From positions 1 through 16,539 of the forward strand of contig RBNI01003153.1 in the NCBI GenBank assembly GCA_003990745.1: 16,539 nt of DNA. The letters are read 5' to 3'. The notes below the pieces were generated by a model. That model saw only the letters and a program-made list of their open reading frames with translations, was not told the DNA's origin and searched no databases. Below, in pieces: positions 1-8,536 of this stretch (positions are counted from its first letter, which is position 1; each line of letters begins with the position of its first letter). Both the position numbers and the translations under genes were made by a program. This DNA comes from Jimgerdemannia flammicorona (Eukaryota > Mucoromycota > Endogonomycetes > Endogonales > Endogonaceae).

Positions 1-647
1 TTTTTTTTATAGTTCAGCTACCAGTACCCAATCAATCCATATTCCAACCATCCCATTGTCTATCAAATGCCACCTGGTAAAGGGCCCTGACTCATCTCCT
101 GCCCTCAATCATATACCATCCACCAATTCCATACCCTTTTCCACCTGAAGCCACTGAGACAGCTCTGGAGAAACTGCTACACTAGCCCCACCATCCAACT
201 GATCCAGTATACAGTCTCTTATCATATTAAAGTCATCCCCCAGAATGTCTAACCCTAGAGCTACCCAATCCTCCCAAGTCAGCCACTCCTCTATCCATTG
301 CTTTCACTCTCTGCCAACTGCCAGCAGATATACTGAGCCCACCAAGAGTCCATCTCCTTTTCCTCCCTTTAGCCTTCCCCATACCAGGTGATTACCAAAT
401 CTTCCCACATCAACTAACTCTCCCTTTCCAACCCCAACTAGAATACCAACTTGCTTACTCCAACTAGTATCTCCAAACCATTTCTTACTCCATGACTCAT
501 AGTCCTCCTCACCATAGGCCTGAATATCCGAAGAAATACCACATTATATCTTCAGACTTTCAACCATCGAAAGAGACACCACTGCTTCACTCCATCTCAT
601 AAACTATTGACATTGATTGACAGAATTCGTAGATTGTACTTTATCAT
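1..647 (-). pseudogene. LINE ORF2, APE-type endonuclease domain (partial, decayed)
   Basis: This is the N-terminal endonuclease of a non-LTR retrotransposon, the enzyme that nicks target DNA for target-primed reverse transcription. The ATG at 647-645 opens MIKYNLRILSINVNSL, the usual start of LINE endonucleases. A VVFL block follows near 530. The reading frame then shifts by one base, and the second frame runs to the left edge with the expected order: GILVGVGKGELVDVGRFG, GDGLLVGSVYLL, LGDDFN, ELVDG, GPFTRW and IDWVLV. The family motif GGDFN reads GDDFN here, which fits a G-to-A change. In-frame stops and the frameshift make it nonfunctional. The start lies 13 nt after the ORF1 stop, as expected for a two-ORF LINE. 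The RT would lie beyond the left edge, which begins with eight T (A on the coding strand). Confidence 0.82.
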
Positions 648-660
648 GAAAAATTGGAGT

Positions 661-2298
661 TTAGATATCAGCTGCCACTGCTGCCACCTTCTCAGCTCTG
701 CCCTTAATGATGTCTTGACACTCCTCACAGACTGCTCACCAAGTTCTCTCACCATTGACACTGCCACAGAAGGAATCTACTCACTCTGACACTACCTTTT
801 AAATATCTGCCATTCTGGTATCATCTACCTCATACCCTTCATTCTCCAGAAGGGCTGCTACCATAGCAGTCACCAGCTTTGGTCCTTGCAATGCCACCTT
901 TAGAAATCCTTCCCATGCCTCTGGAGAACCCTGAAATACATCCACTTCCTTAATGTCATCCTCCGCCAGCTCCTCTAGAACTGCCTAGAATCAGCCATCT
1001 GCTACCATCACTAGTGGCCCTAGAGTCATGGGCCTAGGAGTCCTGCATAGCTCCTGAAGCAATTCTCTGTCCACAGATACATCTGAAGCAACATCCACCA
1101 GCTCATCCTCTTCAGAGACCTTATCCAACCTCATCACCTCCCCTGCCTCCAGACATTCCCAGTGCACATTTGCTGACCTAGCCATCACTGTGTCTTCCAT
1201 CTGAGTTTCTGGTACCACCTCAACATTCTCTTTGAAGCCTGCTCCTTGCCCTTTCTCACCATCCACCCACTTCCCTATTATAGGTGTATGCACAGATTCT
1301 CCCACTCCCCCCAGCTGTGAGAAGGACACCTCAGCTGCCTCTACCCCTTCCATTCAATTCCTGTCAGATGCCACCCTTTCAACCTCCTTCTCTGCAGATG
1401 CTTGTAGCACTGTCTGCAGCTACTCCTAGTTTGTCTTATGTCAGTGCTTCCTCTTTTCATCTGTCTCAATCCAGATCCAATCTTTAGCAAATTTCTCCCA
1501 TTTCCTCTTCTGCAGAGCTTTTGCCTCATCACGCTCCTCAAGGGCTATCAGCAGCTCCTCCTCTTCCTGCTCAGAGCCTTTCCTCCTCCAAACCCGATAT
1601 TCCTGCTCCCCAACATAAATGACCTCTGGCCAGTCTTGCCCCAAACCCATTGCCTCCTTTTCCTCCAACTGCACCATTGCCTCACAATTACCATTCCTCA
1701 ACTTCATGCCCTCCCAAAACATAAATCCAAAATCCACCATCTTATCAAAGCCTTCCAGAGTCTTGGTGATTACCATCTTAGTCTCCTGTCTACTTAGCAT
1801 TAGCAGTCCTTCTACCACCAATCTCACTACATGTAGGTCCCATCTCAGGCACCTCACCATCTCCATCTTAATATTCTTGACCATCAACCTCTTCTCCAAG
1901 ACCTTCACCATAGCCTCTTCCTCAACAAATCTGACCTCTACTGCCTCTGCTGAGGAAATAAACCTCAGTGACTCTGCCCCTGCTACCTCCTCACTCACCA
2001 GTCGTAGAACTTCCTTGGCTGATAGATCCAGGCTCAAGAAATTGGCAGAGACAGCTCACGTCGACACTGACTTATAGAAGAATGGTCATACCACTAGCTC
2101 ACCAGTTCCTGCTGCCAGGGTTGCCTTGTTCTTGCTACTAGACATGCCAGCCACCACCTCACCAGGAGCTACTGCACCACCAGCAGTCCCACCCCCAGCC
2201 ACTGACCCAGCCCCAGAAAAGCCAGTCCCAGCTATCACATCCCCAGACCCCTGACCTCTGCTGGATCCCTGGCCAGTCAGCTGACAGTCACCTGACAT
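661..2298 (-). pseudogene. LINE ORF1 (RNA-binding/Gag-like protein), decayed
   Basis: This is a single minus-strand frame of 546 codons from ATG 2298 to TAA 663-661. It is interrupted by stops at 2088-2086 (TGA), 2058-2056 (TGA), 1443-1441 (TGA), several between 1440 and 1354, one at 990-988 and others further on. Most are explained by CGA to TGA or CAG to TAG. Three long open pieces (2298-2089, 2037-1444, 1353-991) share this frame. The N-terminus (about 70 residues) is Gly/Ser/Ala rich. The middle (about residues 85-150) has the alternating pattern of an RRM-like fold. Around residues 250-285 it is highly charged and probably coiled coil. I see no CCHC knuckle. Assignment as ORF1 rests on position: it ends 13 nt before the endonuclease ORF2. 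In LINEs ORF1 binds the element RNA. The plus-strand ORFs here are antisense shadows. Confidence 0.72.
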
Positions 2299-2696
2299 CC
2301 ACCTCTGTCAATACTACACCCCTGCTGCTCCCCAACTATAGGCCTAGAGGCTACCCACTTACCCCCCACTACTGTACACCAACCATCCAATCCTGCCACC
2401 AGTCTATGATTTCCAACCTACCCACCAGCTCCACCATGACCAGCAGCTGCTGCAAAACTCTTGGGGAGACCCAGGCCAGGCCTCCTCCTCTCTAGATGCT
2501 CCAAGTTTGATGAGCCTTGGGTCACTATACTATGAAAACTTAATAGATTTCAACAAAACTTGTTGTAAATTGTTGCCAGACTCCTGCCACATCTTATACA
2601 CCAGTATAGACAAAGTAAAAACTTGAAAATGTATTGCTTTTCATGAAAAGATGTCTGTATGACTTAGCTCACTCTGAATGGTTTGAGCAAAAGAAG
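2299..2696 (-). other. LINE 5' leader (5' UTR/promoter region), copy 1
   Basis: This non-coding stretch lies directly upstream of LINE ORF1 on the minus strand. An in-frame TGA sits about nine bases before the ATG at 2298. The region aligns along its length with 2900-3265, so it belongs to the element and is not random flank. It presumably holds the internal promoter of the LINE, but I recognise no specific promoter motif. Confidence 0.55.
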
Positions 2697-3265
2697 TCTG
2701 ACTACTCTAATAGTCATACCACTAGCCACTACATATATCACTAGTCATACTACTACTAATAGTAGTTTCACTACTAGTTACCACTCTAGTCCTAGGCTTC
2801 CCAGTTACACCTCTCTGCCTCTGACTCCTACTGGACACCTGATTAGTCATCTGACTCTCTCTTCTATTAATACTATATCTTTCTTACCCTACTATCACCA
2901 GCCTAGCAGTAGCCCTCCTGCTCCCTACTACTATACTTTAGCTCTCTGTTCCAGCAGCTCTCTCTTGCCTATTACCACTACTTCCTATATCTCCAGTTCT
3001 AGTAGTAGCTACAAAGCTCTTAGGAATACTCAAGCCAGGTTTTCTCCTTTGCAGAGACTTAGAGCTCAATGATTCCTAACTTACTATATCACCAAAACTA
3101 GTTGAAATATAATAAAATTTATTGTAAAGAATAACCTAACTTCTGCTATATTATATACACTTATATTACTGAAATGAAAATAATTGAATATATTACTTTT
3201 TACTGAAAGATATCTATATAGCTTAGTTTATTTTATATAGTTTAAGTAAAAGAAGTTCTCTATTG
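2697..3265 (-). pseudogene. Second, heavily decayed LINE 5' fragment (leader plus ORF1 start)
   Basis: This is the homologue of 2066-2696, with many C-to-T and G-to-A differences and several short gaps. The equivalent of the ORF1 N-terminus would lie in 2705-2920 but no longer reads as an open frame on the minus strand. A 129-codon plus-strand ORF here (2683-3072), rich in Ser, Thr and Tyr, arises from the antisense strand after mutation and should not be taken as a gene. The unit abuts the left copy without a spacer, so either a 5'-end duplication or a second insertion is possible. Confidence 0.65.
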
Positions 3266-5078
3266 AAAAAGGTTATCTTATATTTAAATTATTGATTTTT
3301 TACTCTAGTTATTAGCTATAATAACAGATAGTATATCTAATAATATAATATTTTTTCAAACAATCAGAATAGAGTTTAATTATACTGATCTCAACTATTA
3401 GTTAATATAATATATATACTATCTAGCTTATATATATTAATAATTTGGCTATTTAGGACTTTTTAGTCTATTTAGAAGCTGATGATAATGTGAGTAAAGA
3501 TAGTTCTAAAGAAATAATTTCAAAGCTCTGATTAATTATTATTAAGATCTGATTATTATATTAATATTAAGAGAGATTTACTATATAATATAAAGCTTTT
3601 GAAGTCTACAATTCAAAAGAACTTATTTTAGATGTTAAAACTCAATAGAATTCAATATATTTAATAATTGAATGAGTTTTAGAATTATCAAAAATAAGCT
3701 GATTATATTATATTTAATTTTTTTATTTTTTAGTTTTTTCTTCAAATAATTTAATAAATTAATTTATTAATAGCTATTAATCTCAACAGTTATAGCTGAT
3801 AAATATTTATAAAAATATGCTATAGAAGACTATACTTGATAGATACTAAAAGATATTGTTAGTATGTATGCTAAAGTACTTTAAACAAGTAACAAATCTT
3901 ACAGCTTAGTATAAATATCTAATAATTTATTCTACTATTCCTATTAATAACTTTTTAATAGATATATTGGAGAATAATAATCAAGAAATTTGAAAATGTA
4001 CAGAAAAGCTAAATATTATTCACCTAATACTAACCATAGCTATTACTAAGTTGAAGATATATTATTCAATAACAAATACTCTAATTTATTATATTAATAC
4101 TAGTAAGTAAATATTTCAAAATTTACTTGGTATCAGAAATAGTATAAATCTATTTCAAAATTTACTTATTAGCTACTACTAATTTATTTTAAATTTTATT
4201 TCATTTTATTTTTTAATAAAAATCAATACTCAATCTAGACTAAGCTATAATATTATTTATCACATAATTGAGAAGACATTTAAATTAAAGAGACTAATGA
4301 TAAACTTTGAATAGTTTATAATGAAATCTATACTTCTTTATCTGAATAAATTAATAAGTTCTAAAGATTATAAAAAATTAAATAATAATGTCAATAATAT
4401 ACTATATGAATATATATATTTAACAAAAGACAAAACCTGATGACAAATCCTGAGCAGGAGGTAGATGCTTATTTGAAAAGTAAAACTATTAAATTTTAAG
4501 CAGAAGTTGATATATTATCTTAATAATAAGTTGAGAATTTATATTTAAATTAGATTAATTTAAAATATTATTTAAGTTTCTTTAATTAATTTAATTAATT
4601 GGGAATATTAGAGCTATAGTAAATATTTCTCAAATCTAGTAAAATAATATATAACTACTTAACTATCCTAGCAATAAGAACTCTAATTGAGAGAGTTTTT
4701 TCAAGTAATTAAGATCTTATAGCAGCTAAAGAGATACTTTAGACTCTGAAATAATTTATAAATATATATATTTAAAGCTATAGTAATCAGTTTAGTATTT
4801 CAATAATAATAGCTAATCTCAAATCTCAAAATATAGTTCAATTTTAAAATACTAAATAAATATATACTTAGGTATTTATATTATATGTATAAGTATGATC
4901 TAGAACTTATAGATATATTATATCTAAATATAATTTCTATCATTTTTAGCTTTAATAAGATAAGTGAGATATCATTATATTCATCTAAGAGTATTAGAGA
5001 TAGATAATAAGTAGTATGAATAGTATAATATATAGAATTTCAAATATATATATTTAAAGCTTAAGATATATTATATAT
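3266..5078 (+). mobile_element. Relic of a hAT-superfamily DNA transposon in extremely AT-rich DNA
   Basis: This is a stretch of about 1.8 kb made mostly of A and T, with stops in all frames, in which the order of hAT transposase blocks survives on the plus strand. The recognisable part spans about 3600-4775. I could not find terminal inverted repeats or the 8-bp target duplication that hAT elements make, so the limits are those of the neighbouring elements. The N-terminal third of the transposase (BED finger side) is too decayed to see, or is missing because the LINE fragment abuts it. Nothing else is recognisable from 4780 to 5078. Confidence 0.7.
3601..4775 (+). pseudogene. hAT transposase, decayed
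   Basis: hAT transposases cut and paste DNA using an RNase H-like core and dimerise through a C-terminal hATC domain. Three blocks lie in one frame. The first, from 3631, reads DVKTQ-stop-NSIYLIIE, matching the family DVKTRWNSTY(L)M(L)ER signature with TGG changed to TAG. The second, 3868-3984, reads YFKQVTNLTA then STIPINNFLIDILENN, like the family's F-K-E-A-T ... P ... L-D-x-L-E-D region. The third, from 4036, reads AITKLKIYYSITNT. After a frameshift, a fourth block (4446-4775) reads PEQEVDAYLKSKTIKF, EVDILS, YLTILAIRTLIERVFSSN and DLIAAKEIL. This matches the hATC signature (IPATS...ERVFS), with the proline changed to leucine. Many TAA/TAG stops make it dead. Confidence 0.82.
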
Positions 5079-5233
5079 TGTAATAGTGACTCCAGAATAA
5101 TGACATCAGTACAGGAGACAGCCTTTTCTTACAAGCCACCAGATCAGAGCACAAGAAGATCATACAGCGTATAAGATGAGTAATGATGACCAACTGTGAG
5201 TCATTGTGACCACAGTATAAGTATTCTGAAGAA

Positions 5234-5240
5234 TATAAAA
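5234..5240 (+). promoter_or_regulatory. Candidate TATA box upstream of the LTR ORF (5' LTR)
   Basis: TATAAAA lies 81 bases before the ATG at 5321. The surrounding GAATATAAAAGAAGGATCAA is unchanged in the 3' LTR (12469 onward), in a region where the LTRs otherwise differ at several percent of sites. It would suit a transcript that reads the LTR ORF. Sequence evidence only. Confidence 0.4.
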
Positions 5241-5320
5241 GAAGGATCAAGGAACCACAGTAGCAGCAACCAATAAGAACCACTAATCCCAAAATAGCTC
5301 AAAGACTTACCACAAATGAA

Positions 5321-6139
5321 ATGCCTGCTGCCTACCAAACCTCAAGGTCAAGGAATCACCAAGGTATCTCAGTTGAGGAAAGGATGTTTCAAGACATCAG
5401 AAGAGCTATGGAGACCTGCTCAAGAAGGACTCCTAGCGTCAACCTGGGTACTGCAGACCCTTATTACTTTATTCTCTACTGCTGCGAAATGGAAACAAGA
5501 ATCACCATTGCTACTGAATGCCTCCAAATATGGCAGGAGTATAAAATAGGAAACCTCCTCTGCTGGGAGTTCCCACAGACCAGCACCCAAGAGCTATAAG
5601 ATGCCACTCCCATGGATATATATAAAACAAGGATAGCTAAGAAGATCCATCAGATCTTCAGGCATACACCATGGTCGATCCCCAACTTGAAGTATGTTAG
5701 AGTCTCAGACTTCAGAGACCTGTCATCCTGCTGTATCAATGCGCTAGAAGCCAGGGTGGCTACAGAAGCCCAGTCCACTATCACCCTCAACAGTGAAGAA
5801 GTAGAAGACTTCTGGCATCCTATCCTTCAGAATAACCCAGACCAATTTCTGCAAGGATTGATCTCAGTATTCCAAGGCCCAAGCATCCAGATTAGATCCC
5901 CTCAAGACCTCACATTTGTCCCCTATTTTGTAGAAGAGAACCTCATAGACTAGAGAGCTCCAGATCTTGTTCCTGATTTTCCTGCCACTGCTGAACATGA
6001 TGACATCATTGGTGATGATATCATCTCATACAACTTTGACATATGTGAAATGCACGACCTATATGATAAATTCGCAGATCTCATCTCCTTCAGTGATGAT
6101 GATGATGAAGCCCCCATAGTCCTGAACTTTCTGCTCTAA
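5321..6139 (+). pseudogene. LTR-resident ORF, unknown protein of 272 aa (5' LTR copy)
   Basis: The frame from ATG 5321 to TAA 6137-6139 is 819 nt, broken only by TAA at 5597-5599 and TAG at 5951-5953. At the same codons the 3' LTR reads CAA and TGG, so the ancestor was probably open throughout. The frame has no indel relative to the other LTR. The predicted protein is soluble, mixed alpha/beta-looking and without signal peptide, membrane segment or zinc motif. It has an MFQDIRRAM segment near residue 22, a second Met (MDIY) near residue 98, and a strongly acidic C-terminus (residues ~225-265, including SFSDDDDEA). I do not recognise the family. It lies upstream of the 35-bp repeats and the LTR poly(A) signal, so it could be its own short transcription unit. 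A chance ORF is possible but unlikely at this length in both copies. Confidence 0.6.
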
Positions 6140-6149
6140 GTTCTTTGTT

Positions 6150-6310
6150 ATACTGGATAATGCCAGCACTGGTATTCTTATGTAACACTGGATAATACCA
6201 GTACTAGTATTCTGAGGTGACATGAAATTATTCCAGCACTGGCATTTTGATGTAATACTAAATAATACCAGCATCCTGAACCTGTACAATTATCAATGCC
6301 AGCTCTGAAA
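6150..6310 (+). repeat. Array of 35-bp units with a palindromic core (5' LTR)
   Basis: Cores of the form CCAGYRCTGG start at 6163, 6198, 6233 and 6268, exactly 35 bases apart, with a degenerate fifth at 6299. The ideal unit centre would be AATACCAGTACTGGTATT, a perfect 18-bp dyad. Each copy departs from it mainly by transitions. The array lies between the LTR ORF stop and the distal TATA box. It could be a protein-binding array or form hairpins. Confidence 0.75.
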
Positions 6311-6378
6311 CTTGGTAGTTTTAGTTATTAGAATTTATATTTAGCTTTATATCTTAGCAACTATTGAATTATATTTTG

Positions 6379-6386
6379 TATAAATA
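6379..6386 (+). promoter_or_regulatory. Probable U3 core promoter TATA box (5' LTR)
   Basis: TATAAATA followed by CCCCTC, with AATAAA 20 bases downstream, has the layout of a compact LTR core promoter and poly(A) signal. The same arrangement occurs at 13616. It implies a U3 of about 1.3 kb with the genomic RNA starting near 6405-6420. Confidence 0.55.
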
Positions 6387-6405
6387 CCCCTCTTATTTCC
6401 TCTGA

Positions 6406-6411
6406 AATAAA
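6406..6411 (+). terminator. Poly(A) signal AATAAA (5' LTR)
   Basis: AATAAA stands 20 bases after the distal TATA box and about 207 bases before the LTR end, and is conserved at 13643 in the 3' LTR. It would end transcripts of the LTR ORF in this copy, and genomic transcripts in the 3' copy. Confidence 0.5.
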
Positions 6412-6619
6412 GTCAGTTCCAGTTTCACTTATATACACTTTCTTGCAAGCAATCTAAGAGATAACAAGACAGTTAAAGATAAGAAGTTTGAGGACTATAA
6501 GACCTTGGGAAGGCACTCCAATAAGAACTTGCTTATAACAAACTTAAGTTAGTCTAAGAGATATACCTTGAAGAGAATCTGGCATATTTGAAGGACTCAG
6601 CGACCACTATATGATAACT

Positions 6620-6636
6620 TGGTATCCATTGGCTGG
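6620..6636 (+). other. Candidate primer-binding site
   Basis: TGGTATCCATTGGCTGG starts right where LTR homology ends. TGG at this place is typical for a site that pairs with the CCA end of a tRNA. I could not match it to a particular tRNA from memory, so only the position and first three bases support it. Confidence 0.35.
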
Positions 6637-6736
6637 TGATTCAAGACAAATCCCTCACTTTCAAGCTGAAAAATGAACAACCCCCACAACAACTACCCTG
6701 ACTACAAGAGTCACCCCTGTAAGAATTCAAGACAAG

Positions 6737-7540
6737 ATGGAAATGCATCCCCCCACATTCTATGGATATACTACTGAAGAGTCAATCCTGACCTTCATTG
6801 AAGACTTTGAACAATTCGCCACTGTACAAGCCCTTGGTGTGGATGCTCAATTGGCCCTTCTACTAGTCAGCCTTAGAGAACCTGCTAGAGACAAGTTCAA
6901 TGCAGCCACCATTGCTGATGCTGGTGCAGCCAAACTTGCCAACATGAAGATCTTCCTCAGAACAACATATTATACTGAAGAGATCAAGCAAGCTCTCAAG
7001 GATCAACTCAATACTATCTGCCAGAGACTTAGTGAAGATCCCAACTCATTCTATACCTGAATCTGCTACCAGATTGTCTTGGCTGACTATGATGACCACC
7101 TCAAGGAACAAATAGCAGATTCAACCTTCCTCAAAGGAGTTCACCCTGAAATTGCCCTAGCAATCTGGTCTACCCCAGCTGCACTAACCCTTGATCAGAA
7201 AGTGGTCTTTGCACAGAGATATTGGACTGCCAGACACTCTGCTGAATACTCAATGGAGAAAATAACTGGCATCAAGATGGAGCCATCAAAGCCAACTAGT
7301 ATCTTACCTACCACAGTCATAAACAGACAACCAACCCCACCTATCCCCAAGACAGCCAAAGCTGATCCAGTGAAAGAACTTGCCAAGCAGTTTGCCGAGA
7401 TGACTGCACACCTTGGTGATGTTGTTAGAGAAGTCTGAAGTGCCAACAGGAGACCAGTACAGAGATTTGCAGCTGCTACAGAAGAATGCAACATCACATG
7501 CTTCAGATGTGGAGAAGAAGGCCACTATGTAAAGAGTTGT
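6737..7540 (+). pseudogene. gag: Gag (capsid plus CCHC nucleocapsid) of the gypsy element
   Basis: This is the structural protein that packages the element RNA. The ATG at 6737 is the first in this frame after a TGA at 6674. The segment MHPPTFYGY...FIEDFEQFATVQ, then ALLLVSLREPARDKF, has the look of a Ty3/gypsy capsid (retrotransposon gag) domain. A CX2CX4HX4C zinc knuckle (CFRCGEEGHYVKSC) lies at 7499-7540. Two in-frame TGA codons (7058-7060 and 7436-7438) sit where arginine CGA fits. The frame continues without a stop into the protease, so gag and pol appear fused, with no gag-pol shift here. An ATG at 6673 in another frame opens MNNPHNNYPDYKSHP and would join this frame after a one-base loss in the C-run at 6714-6717, so the true start could be upstream. 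Confidence 0.82.
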
Positions 7541-8464
7541 ATGACCAAAACAAGATGCAAAGCCCAACCAAGTAATGCTAGCAGAACCAGAGAACAAACC
7601 AATGCAGTAGTCATCGAGGAGATTAGTGACACTGATGATGAAGAATACTATGAGGAGCTCGAATTCTACCCTGCTACTGAAGGCACCAGAACCTGGTCCA
7701 AGCCCTATGACAAGAAGAGCAATAGCAAGCCAGTTGGAAGACCAAAGAAGACCCCAGCTGTCACTATTCAAAGTAAGACTCAATCCAAGGAGATTGATCA
7801 AGATATAGAGTTAGATGAAGCTGCCCACCAAATCATTGAAGACACCACTCCAGTGTCAGGAGAAAGTGAAAGCAAGAAGGAACAGAAGCTGTGCAAGACC
7901 AAGATCCACCAGTATGACATCTACAAGGACCTCAAGGAACAGAAGGTCAATGCCACCTTTGGACAGCTAGCCAAAGTCTCTGCCTTCAGACAGCAGTTGA
8001 GAGTAGGACTTGCAACTACTGCCAAGAATCAAGAGTACAAGATTGTAGAAGCTCACAATGCACAGGAAGAATCCGAGAACTCAGGTGAAGAATCCAAAGA
8101 CCAGTGCAAGACATCAGCCTATACCCTCTGCCAGATCGAAGACTGTATCTTTGATGCCATCATTGATACTGATGCTGGAGGATGCCTCATGAGCAAGAAG
8201 GCAATTGACCACCTAGGTTGGGATATTGAAGAGTCTACCAAGATGGTCTATGTCACAGCAGATGGTACATGAGCTACCCCCCTTGGCAAAATCCAAGAAG
8301 TCCCCATCAAGATAGGAAGAGCCACCATCCCAGTAGATGTGATTGTTACAAGTGCTACCAACTATGACATCCTCATTGGCAACCAATGGCTTCACAAGGC
8401 CAAGGCCATCATTGACCTCAATGCCCAGAAGATGCAGATCAACTACAGAGGAAGAAAGGTATGA
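7541..8464 (+). pseudogene. Pol linker and aspartic protease, active-site mutant
   Basis: The same frame continues from gag. Residues from 7541 to about 8100 form a charged, acidic and lysine-rich spacer of unknown role. A retropepsin-like protease follows: IIDTDAGG at 8159-8182 stands where the family has D-T/S-G-A, then ADGT and ATPLGKI near 8261-8293, then YDILIGNQWL near 8363-8392, the usual D-x-I-L-G-x-x-W-L block. In gypsy elements this enzyme cuts the polyprotein. Here the glycine after the catalytic DT is aspartate (GAT, from GGT by one G-to-A), and TGA stops lie at 8270-8272 and 8462-8464, both at likely former CGA codons. It is therefore inactive as it stands. Confidence 0.78.
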
Positions 8465-8536
8465 GTCTCTATCAATGTCCACAAAGGAGTCCTACCAGAC
8501 ATAGAGGAAGAAGATGAAGAGAACACAGAGGTCTTC

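Larger units (their letters stand above)
2066..3265 (-). repeat. Direct tandem repeat of a LINE 5' end (two diverged units)
   Basis: Unit 1 is about 2066-2696 and unit 2 about 2697-3265, in the same orientation. Matching anchors are GGTCATACCACTAGC at 2085 versus AGTCATACCACTAGC at 2711, AAACTCTTGGGGAGACCCAG near 2453 versus AAGCTCTTAGGAATACTCAA near 3015, and CTTAGCTCACTCTGAATGGT near 2663 versus CTTAGTTTATTTTATATAGT near 3222. Both units end in AAAAGAAGT. Unit 2 is shorter through small deletions and far richer in T and A. Each unit contains the 5' leader plus the first ~75 codons of ORF1. Confidence 0.8.
5079..6618 (+). repeat. 5' LTR
   Basis: It begins TGTAATAGTGAC and matches 12316-13853 throughout, with substitutions and a 3-nt indel near its right end. 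The left edge is sharp because 3' LTR homology starts at the same TGTAAT. The right edge is set where homology stops, at ATAAC followed by TTGGTATCC. Inside it carries a TATA box near its start, a long reading frame (5321-6139), a 35-bp palindromic repeat array (6159-6310), and a second TATA box and AATAAA near its end. Confidence 0.92.

Noticed and set aside
1..9. T8 at the window start as the poly(A) tail of the minus-strand LINE
   Set aside because: The endonuclease motif IDWVLV lies only a few codons away and RT should follow. The run sits at the window edge, so a truncated tail cannot be told from a chance A run.
1438..2077. Plus-strand ORFs of 119 and 152 codons
   Set aside because: They lie antisense to LINE ORF1, whose three long pieces share one frame and adjoin an endonuclease ORF2.
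2683..3072. 129-codon plus-strand ORF rich in Ser, Thr and Tyr
   Set aside because: It is antisense to the decayed LINE 5' fragment and its composition follows from C-to-T change in pyrimidine-rich DNA.
5073..5078. ATATAT target-site duplication flanking the gypsy element
   Set aside because: Both flanks are (AT)n, so a match of this length has little value. I do not list it as a feature.
5316..5549. 77-codon ORF beginning five bases before the LTR ORF
   Set aside because: It is an alternative frame of the LTR ORF. The frame starting at 5321 is the one preserved at equal length over 819 nt in both LTRs.
7195..7801. Minus-strand ORFs of 100 and 165 codons over gag/pol
   Set aside because: They are shadows of the plus-strand gag-protease frame, which has a zinc knuckle and protease blocks.
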